Notes: generated by a model from the sequence alone, not told the origin. A stretch of 23,613 nt of DNA from Spirochaetaceae bacterium (GCA_031255315.1 JAIRSS010000243.1:1-23613); one strand, 5' to 3'. Shown: positions 14,833-22,108, counted from the first letter of the stretch. A program made the numbers and translations.

Positions 14833-16067
14833 AGATTACACGAGTTGTATGCGCGCCGGGCAGGACGGGCTTTTTCTTTGATGACCAGCGGGCAATCAAG
14901 AAGGGCGCCGCAATGGACGGCGCAAGCTATGAAGGAGCGCCTGTAACCCCGGGGTTCAGCGCGGTGCGGCAGGCGGGGGAAGCGGTCTCGGTGATGCTGG
15001 TTCTGGAAGACGGGCAGATTGCCTACGGGGACTGCGCGGCGGTGCAGTATTCCGGCGCGGGCGGCAGGGATCCCCTCTTCCTGGTAAAGGATTTTATCCC
15101 GGTTATCGAAAAGCATATCGCCCCGGTTCTTGTCGGGCAGGAAGCGGATGGTTTCCGCCGCCTGGCCGCCGCCCTTGAGGAGGTACGGGTGGACGGCAAA
15201 CGGCTCCATACGGCTATCCGTTACGGGGTTTCCCAGGCGGTTCTGGACGCGGCGGCTAAGGCGCGGAAAAAACTTATGTGCGAAGTTGTCGCCGCCGAGT
15301 ACGGCCTCACGCTTAAGCCGGAGCCGGTGCCTATCTTTACCCAGAGCGGCGACTCCCGGTACGACAATGTGGACAAGATGATCATCAAGGGTGCGTCGGT
15401 GCTCCCCCACGGGCTTATCAACAATGTGAAGACCAAGCTGGGGGAGGAGGGAGAAATTCTTCTTGAATATGTGTCCTGGCTCCGGGCGCGGATCGAAAAG
15501 CTCCGTCTGGATCCGTCCTACGCGCCGGTTCTGCACATTGACGTGTACGGTACTATCGGCCAGGTCTTCGGCAACGACAACTACGACGGCATGGCGGCGT
15601 ATCTGGCGAAGCTGGGCGAGGCGTCCGGGCCGTTCAAACTGCGCATCGAAGGGCCGATGGATGTGGAAGACCGGGAGCGGCAGATGCAGGCCCTGGCGGA
15701 GCTTACCCGTCTGGTGGACCGGCGGGGAATCCCTGTGGAGATTGTGGCCGACGAGTGGTGCAATACCCTGGAAGACATCAAGTATTTTGCGGATAACAAG
15801 GCGGGCCATATGGTGCAGATCAAAACCCCGGACCTGGGAGGGGTCGGCGACATCGTGGAGGCGGCGCTTTACTGCAAGCAAAAGGGGGTCGGCGCATACC
15901 AGGGCGGCACGTGCAACGAGACGGACCGTTCCGCGCAAATCTGCGTACATCTGGCAATGGCTTCCCGGCCCGATCAAATTCTCGCCAAGCCCGGCATGGG
16001 CGTGGATGAGGGGTACATGATTGTCTACAACGAAATGCAGCGCATCATTGCGCTTTTGAAGGAGTAA
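14829..16067 (+). CDS. mal: Methylaspartate ammonia-lyase
   Basis: This predicted 412-residue enolase-superfamily enzyme is one residue shorter than the Clostridium tetanomorphum enzyme (413). It removes ammonia from L-threo-3-methylaspartate to give mesaconate. Conserved blocks are FFFDDQRAIKKGA (about 15-27), AVQYSGAGGRDPLFL (71-85), H194 (VLPHGLI), Mg ligands D238 (HIDVYG), E274 (RIEGPMD) and D308 (VADEWCN), the catalytic base K332 (QIKTPDLGG), and GGTCNETDRSA. All active-site residues are present. GGAG lies 8 nt before the start, and the start overlaps the stop of the 16-codon leader ORF. The next gene begins after 3 bp. Confidence 0.97.
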   Translation: MKITRVVCAPGRTGFFFDDQRAIKKGAAMDGASYEGAPVTPGFSAVRQAGEAVSVMLVLEDGQIAYGDCAAVQYSGAGGRDPLFLVKDFIPVIEKHIAPVLVGQEADGFRRLAAALEEVRVDGKRLHTAIRYGVSQAVLDAAAKARKKLMCEVVAAEYGLTLKPEPVPIFTQSGDSRYDNVDKMIIKGASVLPHGLINNVKTKLGEEGEILLEYVSWLRARIEKLRLDPSYAPVLHIDVYGTIGQVFGNDNYDGMAAYLAKLGEASGPFKLRIEGPMDVEDRERQMQALAELTRLVDRRGIPVEIVADEWCNTLEDIKYFADNKAGHMVQIKTPDLGGVGDIVEAALYCKQKGVGAYQGGTCNETDRSAQICVHLAMASRPDQILAKPGMGVDEGYMIVYNEMQRIIALLKE

Positions 16068-16070
16068 TAT

Positions 16071-17456
16071 ATGGCAACTAGAGAAGAATTTCGTATTCTT
16101 TCCACGACCGCGATTTTAGGCTACGGCTTTCCAACCGCCTCTTTTGAAGCGGGCATGGCCCGTAAGCCCCATCTCATCGCCGTGGACGCGGGATCTACCG
16201 ATCCGGGCCCCTATTATCTGGGGGCGGGGGTTTCGTTTACCAACCGGGGCGCGGTAAAGCGGGACCTGGAGCTGATGCTGAAAGCGGGGGTTCCCAACAA
16301 GATACCCGTGGTGATCGGCACCGCCGGGGGTTCCGGGGCGGAGCCGCATCTGGCCTGGTGCCGGGAGATCATTGAAGAGATTGCCCGGGAAAGCGGTTTG
16401 CATTTTAAAATGGCGGTGATTCACGCGGAGCTTGAAAAGCCGTACATCCTGGACGCCTTCAGGCGGGGCAAAATCCGTCCTCTGGAGCCCGCTCCGGAGC
16501 TTACCGAACAGGAAATCAACGCCAGCGCCCACATCGTCGCCCAAATGGGGCTTGAACCGTTCCTCGCGGCCTTGGACGAGGGGGTTGACGTCATCCTTGC
16601 GGGCAGGACCTACGATCCGGTCTGCTTTGCCGCCCTGCCTATCAAGCAGGGCTATGACCGGGCGCTCTCCCTTCATCTGGGGAAGATCCTGGAGTGCGCT
16701 TCTATCTGCGCCTCGCCGGGTAGCGGTTCGGACTGTATGTTCGGCTATATCGGGGAAGATTACTTCCGGGTGGAGCCGCTGAATCCGGCCCGCAAATGCA
16801 CTACCCTTTCGGTGGCGGCCCATACGCTGTACGAAAAAACCAATCCCTATATATTGCCCGGCCCCGGCGGATACCTGGACCTTCACGACTGCCGCTTTGA
16901 GCAGGAAACCGAAAACATCGTCCGGGTAACCGGTACCAAATTCGTACCCGGTAGTCCTGCCGGCGGCGGGGCGGCTAATACGGTCAAGCTGGAAGGGGCC
17001 AAGCCGGCGGGGTTCCGCACCATATCAATCGCCGGATGCCGGGACCCGGTTATGATCTCGAAGATCGACGCCATCATCAACGGGGTGGAAGAACGGGTAG
17101 CGGACAACTTCCGGGGCAAATTGGAAAATTACCGGCTGCGTTTTAACATCTACGGCAGAGACGGCGTTATGGCGAATCTGGAACCCGACGCAAGCACGGC
17201 GGGGGCGCATGAACTGGGGATCGTCATCGAGGCGGTAGCCCCTAGCCAGGAACAGGCGGATACCATCTGTTCTTTCGCCCGGTCCACCATGCTCCACTAC
17301 GGCTATGAGGGCCGCCGCTCTACCGCGGGGAATCTGGCGTTCCCCTATTCGCCCAGTGATTTCCGCGCCGGGGAGGTCTACGTGTTCAGCGTCTACCATC
17401 TTTTGACGGTGGAAGACCCCGCGGGGCTGTTCCGCCGGGAAACGGTTCAGGTATAA
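16071..17456 (+). CDS. AtuA family protein (DUF1446)
   Basis: This 461-residue soluble protein has signatures of the acyclic terpene utilisation AtuA family: ILGYGFPTASFEAGM near the N-terminus, IAVDAGSTDPGPYYLG (about residues 36-51), VVIGTAGGSGAEPHL (about 80-94), ILAGRTYDPVCFAALPI (about 174-190), and SPAGGGAANTVKLEGA (about 296-311). AtuA is needed for growth of pseudomonads on citronellol-type terpenes, but its reaction is not known to me. Here it sits between the ammonia-lyase (3 bp away) and mesaconase with a DUF4387 gene behind it, so a role in mesaconate or citramalate metabolism is a fair inference. GGAG precedes the start. Confidence 0.9.
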   Translation: MATREEFRILSTTAILGYGFPTASFEAGMARKPHLIAVDAGSTDPGPYYLGAGVSFTNRGAVKRDLELMLKAGVPNKIPVVIGTAGGSGAEPHLAWCREIIEEIARESGLHFKMAVIHAELEKPYILDAFRRGKIRPLEPAPELTEQEINASAHIVAQMGLEPFLAALDEGVDVILAGRTYDPVCFAALPIKQGYDRALSLHLGKILECASICASPGSGSDCMFGYIGEDYFRVEPLNPARKCTTLSVAAHTLYEKTNPYILPGPGGYLDLHDCRFEQETENIVRVTGTKFVPGSPAGGGAANTVKLEGAKPAGFRTISIAGCRDPVMISKIDAIINGVEERVADNFRGKLENYRLRFNIYGRDGVMANLEPDASTAGAHELGIVIEAVAPSQEQADTICSFARSTMLHYGYEGRRSTAGNLAFPYSPSDFRAGEVYVFSVYHLLTVEDPAGLFRRETVQV

Positions 17457-17468
17457 GGAGCAATTGTG

Positions 17469-17786
17469 ATGAAAACGAAACTTACGGATATAACCGAAAT
17501 AATCCGGAGCAAAAATTCCGGTCCCTACGAGCTTACTATCGATCTGATGTTTTCGACCTTTGACTGGTATCAAAAGGTCTGCGCCGCCGGGGTGATTAAC
17601 GAGGCGCTGGTGTGCCGGCTGTATAAGATCACGGCAGCGGAAATCATCAATATTATCAACTTTGATCCCGCCAAGGCCGTCAAGGTAACGATAAAGCGGC
17701 CGCTCTGTTCGGGCGATATTGGCGAGACCGACGTGTACGGCGCCCAGCAGCACGCGCCGTTCCTTGACGTGGAATTCGATCTGTAG
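17469..17786 (+). CDS. DUF4387 family protein
   Basis: This 105-residue protein has the DUF4387 features: KNSGPYELTIDLMF near residue 15, then WYQKVCAAGVINEALV, IINFDPAKAVKVTIKRP and, near the end, GDIGETDVYGAQQHAP. DUF4387 is nearly always next to, or fused behind, an AtuA protein, which suggests two subunits of one enzyme; the activity is unknown. The frame has GTG at 17466 followed directly by ATG at 17469; AAGGAG at 17455-17460 could serve either. Its stop is 12 bp before the P-loop gene. Confidence 0.88.
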   Translation: MKTKLTDITEIIRSKNSGPYELTIDLMFSTFDWYQKVCAAGVINEALVCRLYKITAAEIINIINFDPAKAVKVTIKRPLCSGDIGETDVYGAQQHAPFLDVEFDL

Positions 17787-17798
17787 AGGGCGGGCGAA

Positions 17799-18737
17799 AT
17801 GGCGTATCATTCTGATCAGATGCAGAAAAGCCACCTCTACACGGTGTTTTTCGCGCCCCGGGGCTTTGACCGTATGGCGGAGTTGGGAAGCCGGATCGCC
17901 CAGCAGTATCTGATCCCCTTTGACAAACTCATCGGCCTCGTGGGTCTGGCGGGTTCCGGCAAGAGCATGATGATTAAGGGGATGTTTCCGGGGCTTGAAC
18001 TGGTAAACGACGACGACGGGGTAAACGTCAGACCCCTGCCCCTGCTTGACGTAAACGAAAATGTTACGGGGTTTTATTCCGCCCATACCTACCATCTGGA
18101 CATCCATTTTGAGGCGGCGTTTACCCAGATGCATGTTCTGGCCGCGGCCATCATGGACGCGGTTAATTTGGGCAAACGGGTGGTGGTGGAACACTTCGAT
18201 CTTATCTACCCGTTCCTGGGCGTTAACGCCGACCTCCTTATCGGCGTTGGCGAGGAGGTGATCATAACCCGGCCCACGTTCTTCGGCCCCGAGCCCGCCG
18301 ATATTGCGGATATTGTGTTCAAGTCCCAGCCGCTCCGCCGGCAGATCCACAGCGCCGAGGACCTGTGCGAATATATCCTGCGTAAACACGGCATGACCGA
18401 TTCCTGCCTCCATGAGGATGTGCGCCACGGGTTTATCCTCAGTTTCTCTGAAAAACCCAGCCTGCCCATAAGCCTTGAACAGGTGGAACAGGAGCTGCGG
18501 GATATTATCGAGGCGGATATTCCCATCTCGTTTCAGGACGACTTGCATATTCACATTGGGGAGGATTCCTGGAACTGCCGCGGGCCCCGGATGCATGTCA
18601 GGAGCACCAAAGAGATTAAAAAATTCTCCCTCAATAAGGAGTTCATCATCGACCCGGTCAGCGGGCGCTGCCTGCTGGTAGGGGTGGTGGGCGAACAGGG
18701 CATACAGAAGATCCGCGATCTGAATAAAATCGGGTAG
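17799..18737 (+). CDS. P-loop ATPase-like protein with possible AlaRS-SAD-like tail, unknown function
   Basis: This 312-residue soluble protein has a clear Walker A, GLAGSGKS (49-56), followed by MFPGLELVNDDDGVNVRPLP (62-81), which could supply acidic metal ligands. A hydrophobic strand KRVVVEHFD (126-134) may be the Walker B equivalent. The last third has HIH (250-252), then C260 and H266 in RGPRMHVRSTKEIKKF. This recalls the zinc-binding second additional domain of alanyl- and threonyl-tRNA synthetases. I believe homologues carry that name in databases, but I cannot check this. It lies between DUF4387 and mesaconase in one operon. Possible roles are nucleotide-dependent maturation or sensing for the pathway. 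The ribosome site is weak (GGGCGGGCGAA). Confidence 0.75.
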   Translation: MAYHSDQMQKSHLYTVFFAPRGFDRMAELGSRIAQQYLIPFDKLIGLVGLAGSGKSMMIKGMFPGLELVNDDDGVNVRPLPLLDVNENVTGFYSAHTYHLDIHFEAAFTQMHVLAAAIMDAVNLGKRVVVEHFDLIYPFLGVNADLLIGVGEEVIITRPTFFGPEPADIADIVFKSQPLRRQIHSAEDLCEYILRKHGMTDSCLHEDVRHGFILSFSEKPSLPISLEQVEQELRDIIEADIPISFQDDLHIHIGEDSWNCRGPRMHVRSTKEIKKFSLNKEFIIDPVSGRCLLVGVVGEQGIQKIRDLNKIG

Positions 18738-18758
18738 GCGGGATATGAGGAGCGGACG

Positions 18759-19598
18759 ATGAGAATCATTGAAGCGGCGCGGATTACCGACGCGGTAAAG
18801 CGGCTCTGTATCAGGGCGAACCGGGAATTGCCGGAAGACGTGCGGGAATGTCTCCGTTCCCGCCGGGAGGCGGAGCCGTGGCCTCTGGCGCGGGATACCC
18901 TGGACAAGATAATCAGCAACTTTGAACTGGCTTCTTCCCGGCAGGCGCCCATTTGCCAGGACACGGGGATGGCCTGCGTGTTTCTGGAAATCGGCGAGGA
19001 TGTGCATGTTGCCGGCGGTCTTTACGCCGCGGTTGACGAAGGGGTGCGCCAGGGCTACCGGGAGGGGTACTTGCGGAAGTCCGTGGTGGCGGACCCCCTG
19101 AACCGGGTGAACACCGGCGACAATACTCCCGCTATGGTGTACCTTGACGTGGTGCGGGGCGACCGTCTGGGAATCACCGTTGCGCCAAAGGGGTTCGGCA
19201 GCGAAAACATGAGCCAAATCAGGATGCTGCGCCCCTCAGACGGCGAGGCGGGCGTTGTTGACTTTGTGGTTTCCGTCGTGGAAGCGGCGGGTTCCAATCC
19301 CTGCCCTCCTATTGTGGTGGGGGTCGGCGTCGGCGGGACTTTTGACAAGGCGGCGTTGCTGGCAAAGAAGGCCCTGCTCCGGCCCATCGGGAAACGCAAC
19401 AGAACGGCCCGCTACCGGGATCTGGAGCAAAAACTGCTCGCCCGGATCAACGCCCTGGGCATCGGGCCCCAGGGTTTCGGGGGCGCTGCGACCGCCCTTT
19501 CGGTGGCTGTTGAAGCCATGCCCACCCATATCGCGGGACTCCCCTGCGCGGTGAATATCAACTGCCATGTAGCCCGCCACGCCGGAGAGGAACTATGA
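18759..19598 (+). CDS. Class I fumarase-type hydratase alpha subunit (probable mesaconase)
   Basis: This 279-residue protein is homologous to the N-terminal half of class I fumarase and to TtdA. The three cysteines that hold the oxygen-sensitive [4Fe-4S] cluster are C66 (PICQDTG), C182 (SNPCPP) and C269 (INCHVARH). NTGDNTPAM and APKGFGSENMS are typical substrate-site blocks. The neighbouring genes end at mesaconate, so the natural reaction is most likely hydration of mesaconate to (S)-citramalate; fumarase or tartrate dehydratase activity cannot be excluded from sequence. GAGGAG precedes the start. Its stop overlaps the beta subunit start by ATGA. Confidence 0.9.
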   Translation: MRIIEAARITDAVKRLCIRANRELPEDVRECLRSRREAEPWPLARDTLDKIISNFELASSRQAPICQDTGMACVFLEIGEDVHVAGGLYAAVDEGVRQGYREGYLRKSVVADPLNRVNTGDNTPAMVYLDVVRGDRLGITVAPKGFGSENMSQIRMLRPSDGEAGVVDFVVSVVEAAGSNPCPPIVVGVGVGGTFDKAALLAKKALLRPIGKRNRTARYRDLEQKLLARINALGIGPQGFGGAATALSVAVEAMPTHIAGLPCAVNINCHVARHAGEEL

Positions 19599-20182
19599 AC
19601 CATCAATCAAAGGAACACCGCCTGACCCTTCCCCTGAGCCGGGAAAAAGCCGCCGGTATCGCCGCCGGGGATGTCGTTTACTTTTCGGGGGACCTGTATA
19701 CCGCCCGGGACGCGGCTCACAAGCGGCTTATAGAACTGCTGGATGCGGGCCGTCCTCTTCCTTTTCCCCTTGAAGACAGCGTGATCTACTATACCGGCCC
19801 CACCCCCGCCGCTCCGGGCCAAATCATCGGTTCGGTTGGCCCCACGACGAGCTACCGCATGGATGCGTACACCCCCCGGCTCCTTGCCCTGGGGCTGCGG
19901 GGCATGATCGGCAAGGGGAAGCGCTCGGCGGAAGTAACCGCCTCCATGCAGCAGGCCGGGGCGGTCTACTTTGCCGCCATAGGCGGCGCGGGGGCCATGA
20001 TTGCCGGCTGCGTTACGGCGGTGGAGATTATCGCTTTTGAGGATCTGGGGCCTGAAGCAATCCGCCGTCTTACGGTCCGGGATTTCCCGGTAGTGGCGGT
20101 CATCGACAGCCGGGGGAACAACTTGTATGTATTGGGGCCGGAAGCCTATCTGCGGAACTCCGGTTCTTCACGGAAATACTGA
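19595..20182 (+). CDS. Class I fumarase-type hydratase beta subunit (probable mesaconase)
   Basis: This 195-residue protein matches the C-terminal (TtdB-like) half of class I fumarases: DVVYFSGDLYTARDAAHKRL (from about residue 26), VIYYTGPTPAAPGQIIGSVG (from about 63), then TTSYRMD, LRGMIGKGKRS, and AVYFAAIGGAGAMIAGCV. It completes the heterodimeric iron-sulfur hydratase with the overlapping alpha gene. It is the last gene of the glm operon; the next gene converges from the other strand and a palindrome lies between. No citramalate lyase gene follows, so the step to acetate and pyruvate must be encoded elsewhere. Confidence 0.9.
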   Translation: MNHQSKEHRLTLPLSREKAAGIAAGDVVYFSGDLYTARDAAHKRLIELLDAGRPLPFPLEDSVIYYTGPTPAAPGQIIGSVGPTTSYRMDAYTPRLLALGLRGMIGKGKRSAEVTASMQQAGAVYFAAIGGAGAMIAGCVTAVEIIAFEDLGPEAIRRLTVRDFPVVAVIDSRGNNLYVLGPEAYLRNSGSSRKY

Positions 20183-20215
20183 GCAGACCCTCCCGGACTA
20201 AAGGGGAACGCCCGT

Positions 20216-20252
20216 CCGTCATTGCGAGGCGCTGTGCGCCTCGCAATGACGG
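20216..20252. repeat. Perfect 17-bp palindrome, GTCATTGCGAGG type
   Basis: CCGTCATTGCGAGGCGC (20216-20232) and GCGCCTCGCAATGACGG (20236-20252) are perfect complements around TGT. An outer, looser pair GGGAACG / CGTTCCC flanks it. It sits between the convergent ends of mesaconase and the SPOR gene and could terminate both transcripts, although only a short CTTTTAGTT follows. It is a short relative of the unit at 9743-9821. Confidence 0.9.
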
Positions 20253-20295
20253 CTTTTAGTTCGTTCCCTGCCGTTCTGCCCGCCCAATGGCTGTG

Positions 20296-21300
20296 TTACG
20301 GGCGTATATAACTCTTCCAGACTATACTCGATGCCAGATCAATATACGGCTCACCATTCATCTCCTTGATAAGAGCAAGCCAGTAATCCGCTTCATTTTG
20401 GGAAGTATACGGACCGATACGGACCCGGTACCATAGTTCGCCTTTCACATCTCCATTTTCAATGATGGCGGTCAGGCCCTTGCCGGCCAGAATTTCCTTG
20501 GCTTTATCAGCCTGGATTTTTGTCGGGAAGGACCCCGTCTGTACCCAATAGGCGTCATATCCCCGGCTTTGCGGTTGCGAGACGGAACGGGCGGCTGATG
20601 ACGCCGCCGGCCGGGCGGCGGGGGCATAGACAACCGGCTGGGCGGCGGTACTGCCTGCGGCGGCCGGAGCGCTCCTCTGGGAAGCGGGCCTGGTGACCGG
20701 AGCGGCGGAATTTCCAGCGTTGGAAGCCGGTTTACTGGCGCTGGAACTGTCTGTTGTTCTGCTCGTGCGACTCCCGCCGTTTGTTCGAGCCGCCGGAGCG
20801 GGGGAGGGCCGGGGCGAAGAAGATACATTCGGAACCGCCGCCGTCTGAGGCCGCGGCACGTTGATAACCACCGGCGCGGTGCTTTCCCCCCCGTTCTGTT
20901 CTCCCCCGGCGGGCTGAACCGCGCCACCGGTACTCGACGCCCTGTTTTCCGGTGCCGGAAAAGACGAAGCCGGTGGATTTTGCAGACTCTGGTAATTGTC
21001 GGAATTTATTACCATTTCACGCGGATCCATTGTCGCGGGTTGTCCCTGGGAAAAAGGCTGATCCCCGCCGGTGGAGGAACCCCCCTCCGGCGCGGGAACA
21101 GGGGAACCGGCGACGCCGGGAAGGCCGTCCGCGCTCAGAGTTCCCGAAGCCCCGGCGGGAATAGGCAGTTGCGGCGTAACAGCCGCCGTTACCGCTGGCG
21201 CCGGATTCCTCGGCGAAAAAACCACAATAGAAGCCCCAATCACAATTACGAGAAATACGCCTACTGAAATAGTTACCAACAATAATTTTTTCTTTTCCAT
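20296..21300 (-). CDS. Membrane-anchored SPOR-domain protein
   Basis: This 334-residue protein has a short cytoplasmic KKK, one transmembrane segment (about residues 6-29), a long Pro/Ala/Ser/Gly/Thr-rich periplasmic linker (about 30-240) and a C-terminal SPOR domain (about 245-330: YWVQTGSFPTKIQADKAKEI, then LWYRVRIGPYTSQNEADYWL). SPOR domains bind denuded glycan strands at the division septum, so the protein probably acts in division or wall remodelling. It follows coaE by 3 bp and lacks a strong ribosome site, so it may depend on coaE translation. The low-complexity linker is GC-rich and likely variable in length between strains. Confidence 0.9.
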   Translation of the reverse strand: MEKKKLLLVTISVGVFLVIVIGASIVVFSPRNPAPAVTAAVTPQLPIPAGASGTLSADGLPGVAGSPVPAPEGGSSTGGDQPFSQGQPATMDPREMVINSDNYQSLQNPPASSFPAPENRASSTGGAVQPAGGEQNGGESTAPVVINVPRPQTAAVPNVSSSPRPSPAPAARTNGGSRTSRTTDSSSASKPASNAGNSAAPVTRPASQRSAPAAAGSTAAQPVVYAPAARPAASSAARSVSQPQSRGYDAYWVQTGSFPTKIQADKAKEILAGKGLTAIIENGDVKGELWYRVRIGPYTSQNEADYWLALIKEMNGEPYIDLASSIVWKSYIRP

Positions 21301-21303
21301 AAC

Positions 21304-21951
21304 TTACAACACCATCCCCAAAATCCCTAACCGGGCGGCGGCCAACGCCGCCTGCTTCTCCAAGCTGCCTCGCCAAAAGCAGGTGCTGACAGAGGTACAG
21401 CCCCGGTTATATATGGTATAAATATCGGATTTCCGGGAAAAATATTGAGCGGTGAATTCCCGCTGGCTTGCGAACCGTTTCCAGAGTTCCGCCCAGGGCA
21501 GGCGGTCCCGTTTCCGCGCTCTCAGGAGACGGGTTAGGACCGGGGCCTTTACCAGGATGACGGCGTCCAGCAGGTCAAAAACAGCGGACTTGTGGAGCAA
21601 AGCGGCGTTTACCATGCAGGAACGCCCTTCCTGTCCGGCGATCCACTCCAGGGTAAGCCGGTTTACCGCCGGATGAACTATCCCCTCCAGGGCGGCCAGT
21701 TCCTCCGGATTCCCAAATACCACGGCGCCCAGCCGCCTGCGGTCCACCGCCCCGTCCGGCCCCAGGACCAGGGAGCCGAACCGGGCGGCAACGGCGTCCC
21801 GCTCAATTTCAAGGACGTGGTGCCCCAGCTTATCCACGTCCAGGACCGGGACGCCCCGCGCCTCGAACAACCGGGCCACATGATTCTTCCCGGCGCAGTA
21901 GGCTCCGGTCAGGCCGATTATACGGGGCTGATTTCCATCATTTTTTTTCAT
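21304..21951 (-). CDS. coaE: Dephospho-CoA kinase with unusual P-loop
   Basis: This 215-residue P-loop kinase performs the last step of CoA synthesis, phosphorylating the 3'-hydroxyl of dephospho-CoA. IIGLTGAYCAGKNHVARLFE corresponds to the family's GLTGGIGSGKSTV, so the Walker A glycines and the Ser/Thr after the lysine are changed to AYCAGKN. Other blocks are normal: VLDVDKLGHHV (31-46 region), RRRLGAVVFGNPEELAALEGIVHP, LLRARKRDRLP lid arginines, and SDIYTIYNRG near the end. No Shine-Dalgarno is visible, and the best promoter -10 lies only 9 bp upstream, so the mRNA may be leaderless. The SPOR gene follows after 3 bp. Confidence 0.85.
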   Translation of the reverse strand: MKKNDGNQPRIIGLTGAYCAGKNHVARLFEARGVPVLDVDKLGHHVLEIERDAVAARFGSLVLGPDGAVDRRRLGAVVFGNPEELAALEGIVHPAVNRLTLEWIAGQEGRSCMVNAALLHKSAVFDLLDAVILVKAPVLTRLLRARKRDRLPWAELWKRFASQREFTAQYFSRKSDIYTIYNRGCTSVSTCFWRGSLEKQAALAAARLGILGMVL

Positions 21952-21960
21952 ATTTTGGCC

Positions 21961-21990
21961 ATACTACCCTTGACTTAACGGTAACGTCAA
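21961..21990 (-). promoter_or_regulatory. Candidate promoter of coaE
   Basis: On the minus strand TTGACG (21990-21985) and TAGTAT (21966-21961) are 18 bp apart. The expected start of transcription is within a few bases of the coaE ATG at 21951. It overlaps the candidate plus-strand promoter of the DUF362 gene. Confidence 0.5.
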
Positions 21991-22000
21991 CATTTACAAT
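21970..22000 (+). promoter_or_regulatory. Candidate promoter of the DUF362 gene
   Basis: TTGACT (21970-21975) and TACAAT (21995-22000) are 19 bp apart, slightly long. TTGAC/GTCAA also form an inverted repeat (21970-21974 / 21986-21990) shared with the divergent coaE promoter, so one regulator could affect both. Confidence 0.45.
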
Positions 22001-22018
22001 TCGGACCCAGTAAGATAC

Positions 22019-22080
22019 GTGAGGCCGGTCCAAAACCGTGCGCGTCAGCGCGTTGTCAAGTAGTTTTGGAACGGGATCAC
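22019..22080. repeat. Dispersed palindrome copy 5 with GC hairpin insert
   Basis: GTGAGGCCGGTCCAAAAC (22019-22036) pairs imperfectly with GTTTTGGAACGGGATCAC (22063-22080). The insert contains CGCG(TCAG)CGCG. It lies in the 5' leader of the DUF362 gene, between candidate promoter and ribosome site. Confidence 0.75.
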
Positions 22081-22108
22081 GGTTCTGATTTTTCGAATGG
22101 AGTGAATT

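Noticed and set aside
14331..15977. 548-codon minus-strand open frame
   Set aside because: It is antisense to methylaspartate ammonia-lyase and the glmE end, whose active-site residues are all conserved.
17025..19217. 730-codon minus-strand open frame
   Set aside because: It runs antisense across four well-supported plus-strand genes (AtuA, DUF4387, P-loop, hydratase alpha). Long antisense frames are common in GC-rich coding DNA, and it shows no motifs.
18759..20182. Plain TCA-cycle fumarase
   Set aside because: The sequence alone allows it, but the position at the end of a glutamate mutase/methylaspartate ammonia-lyase operon makes mesaconate the more likely substrate. Kept as an alternative in the entries.
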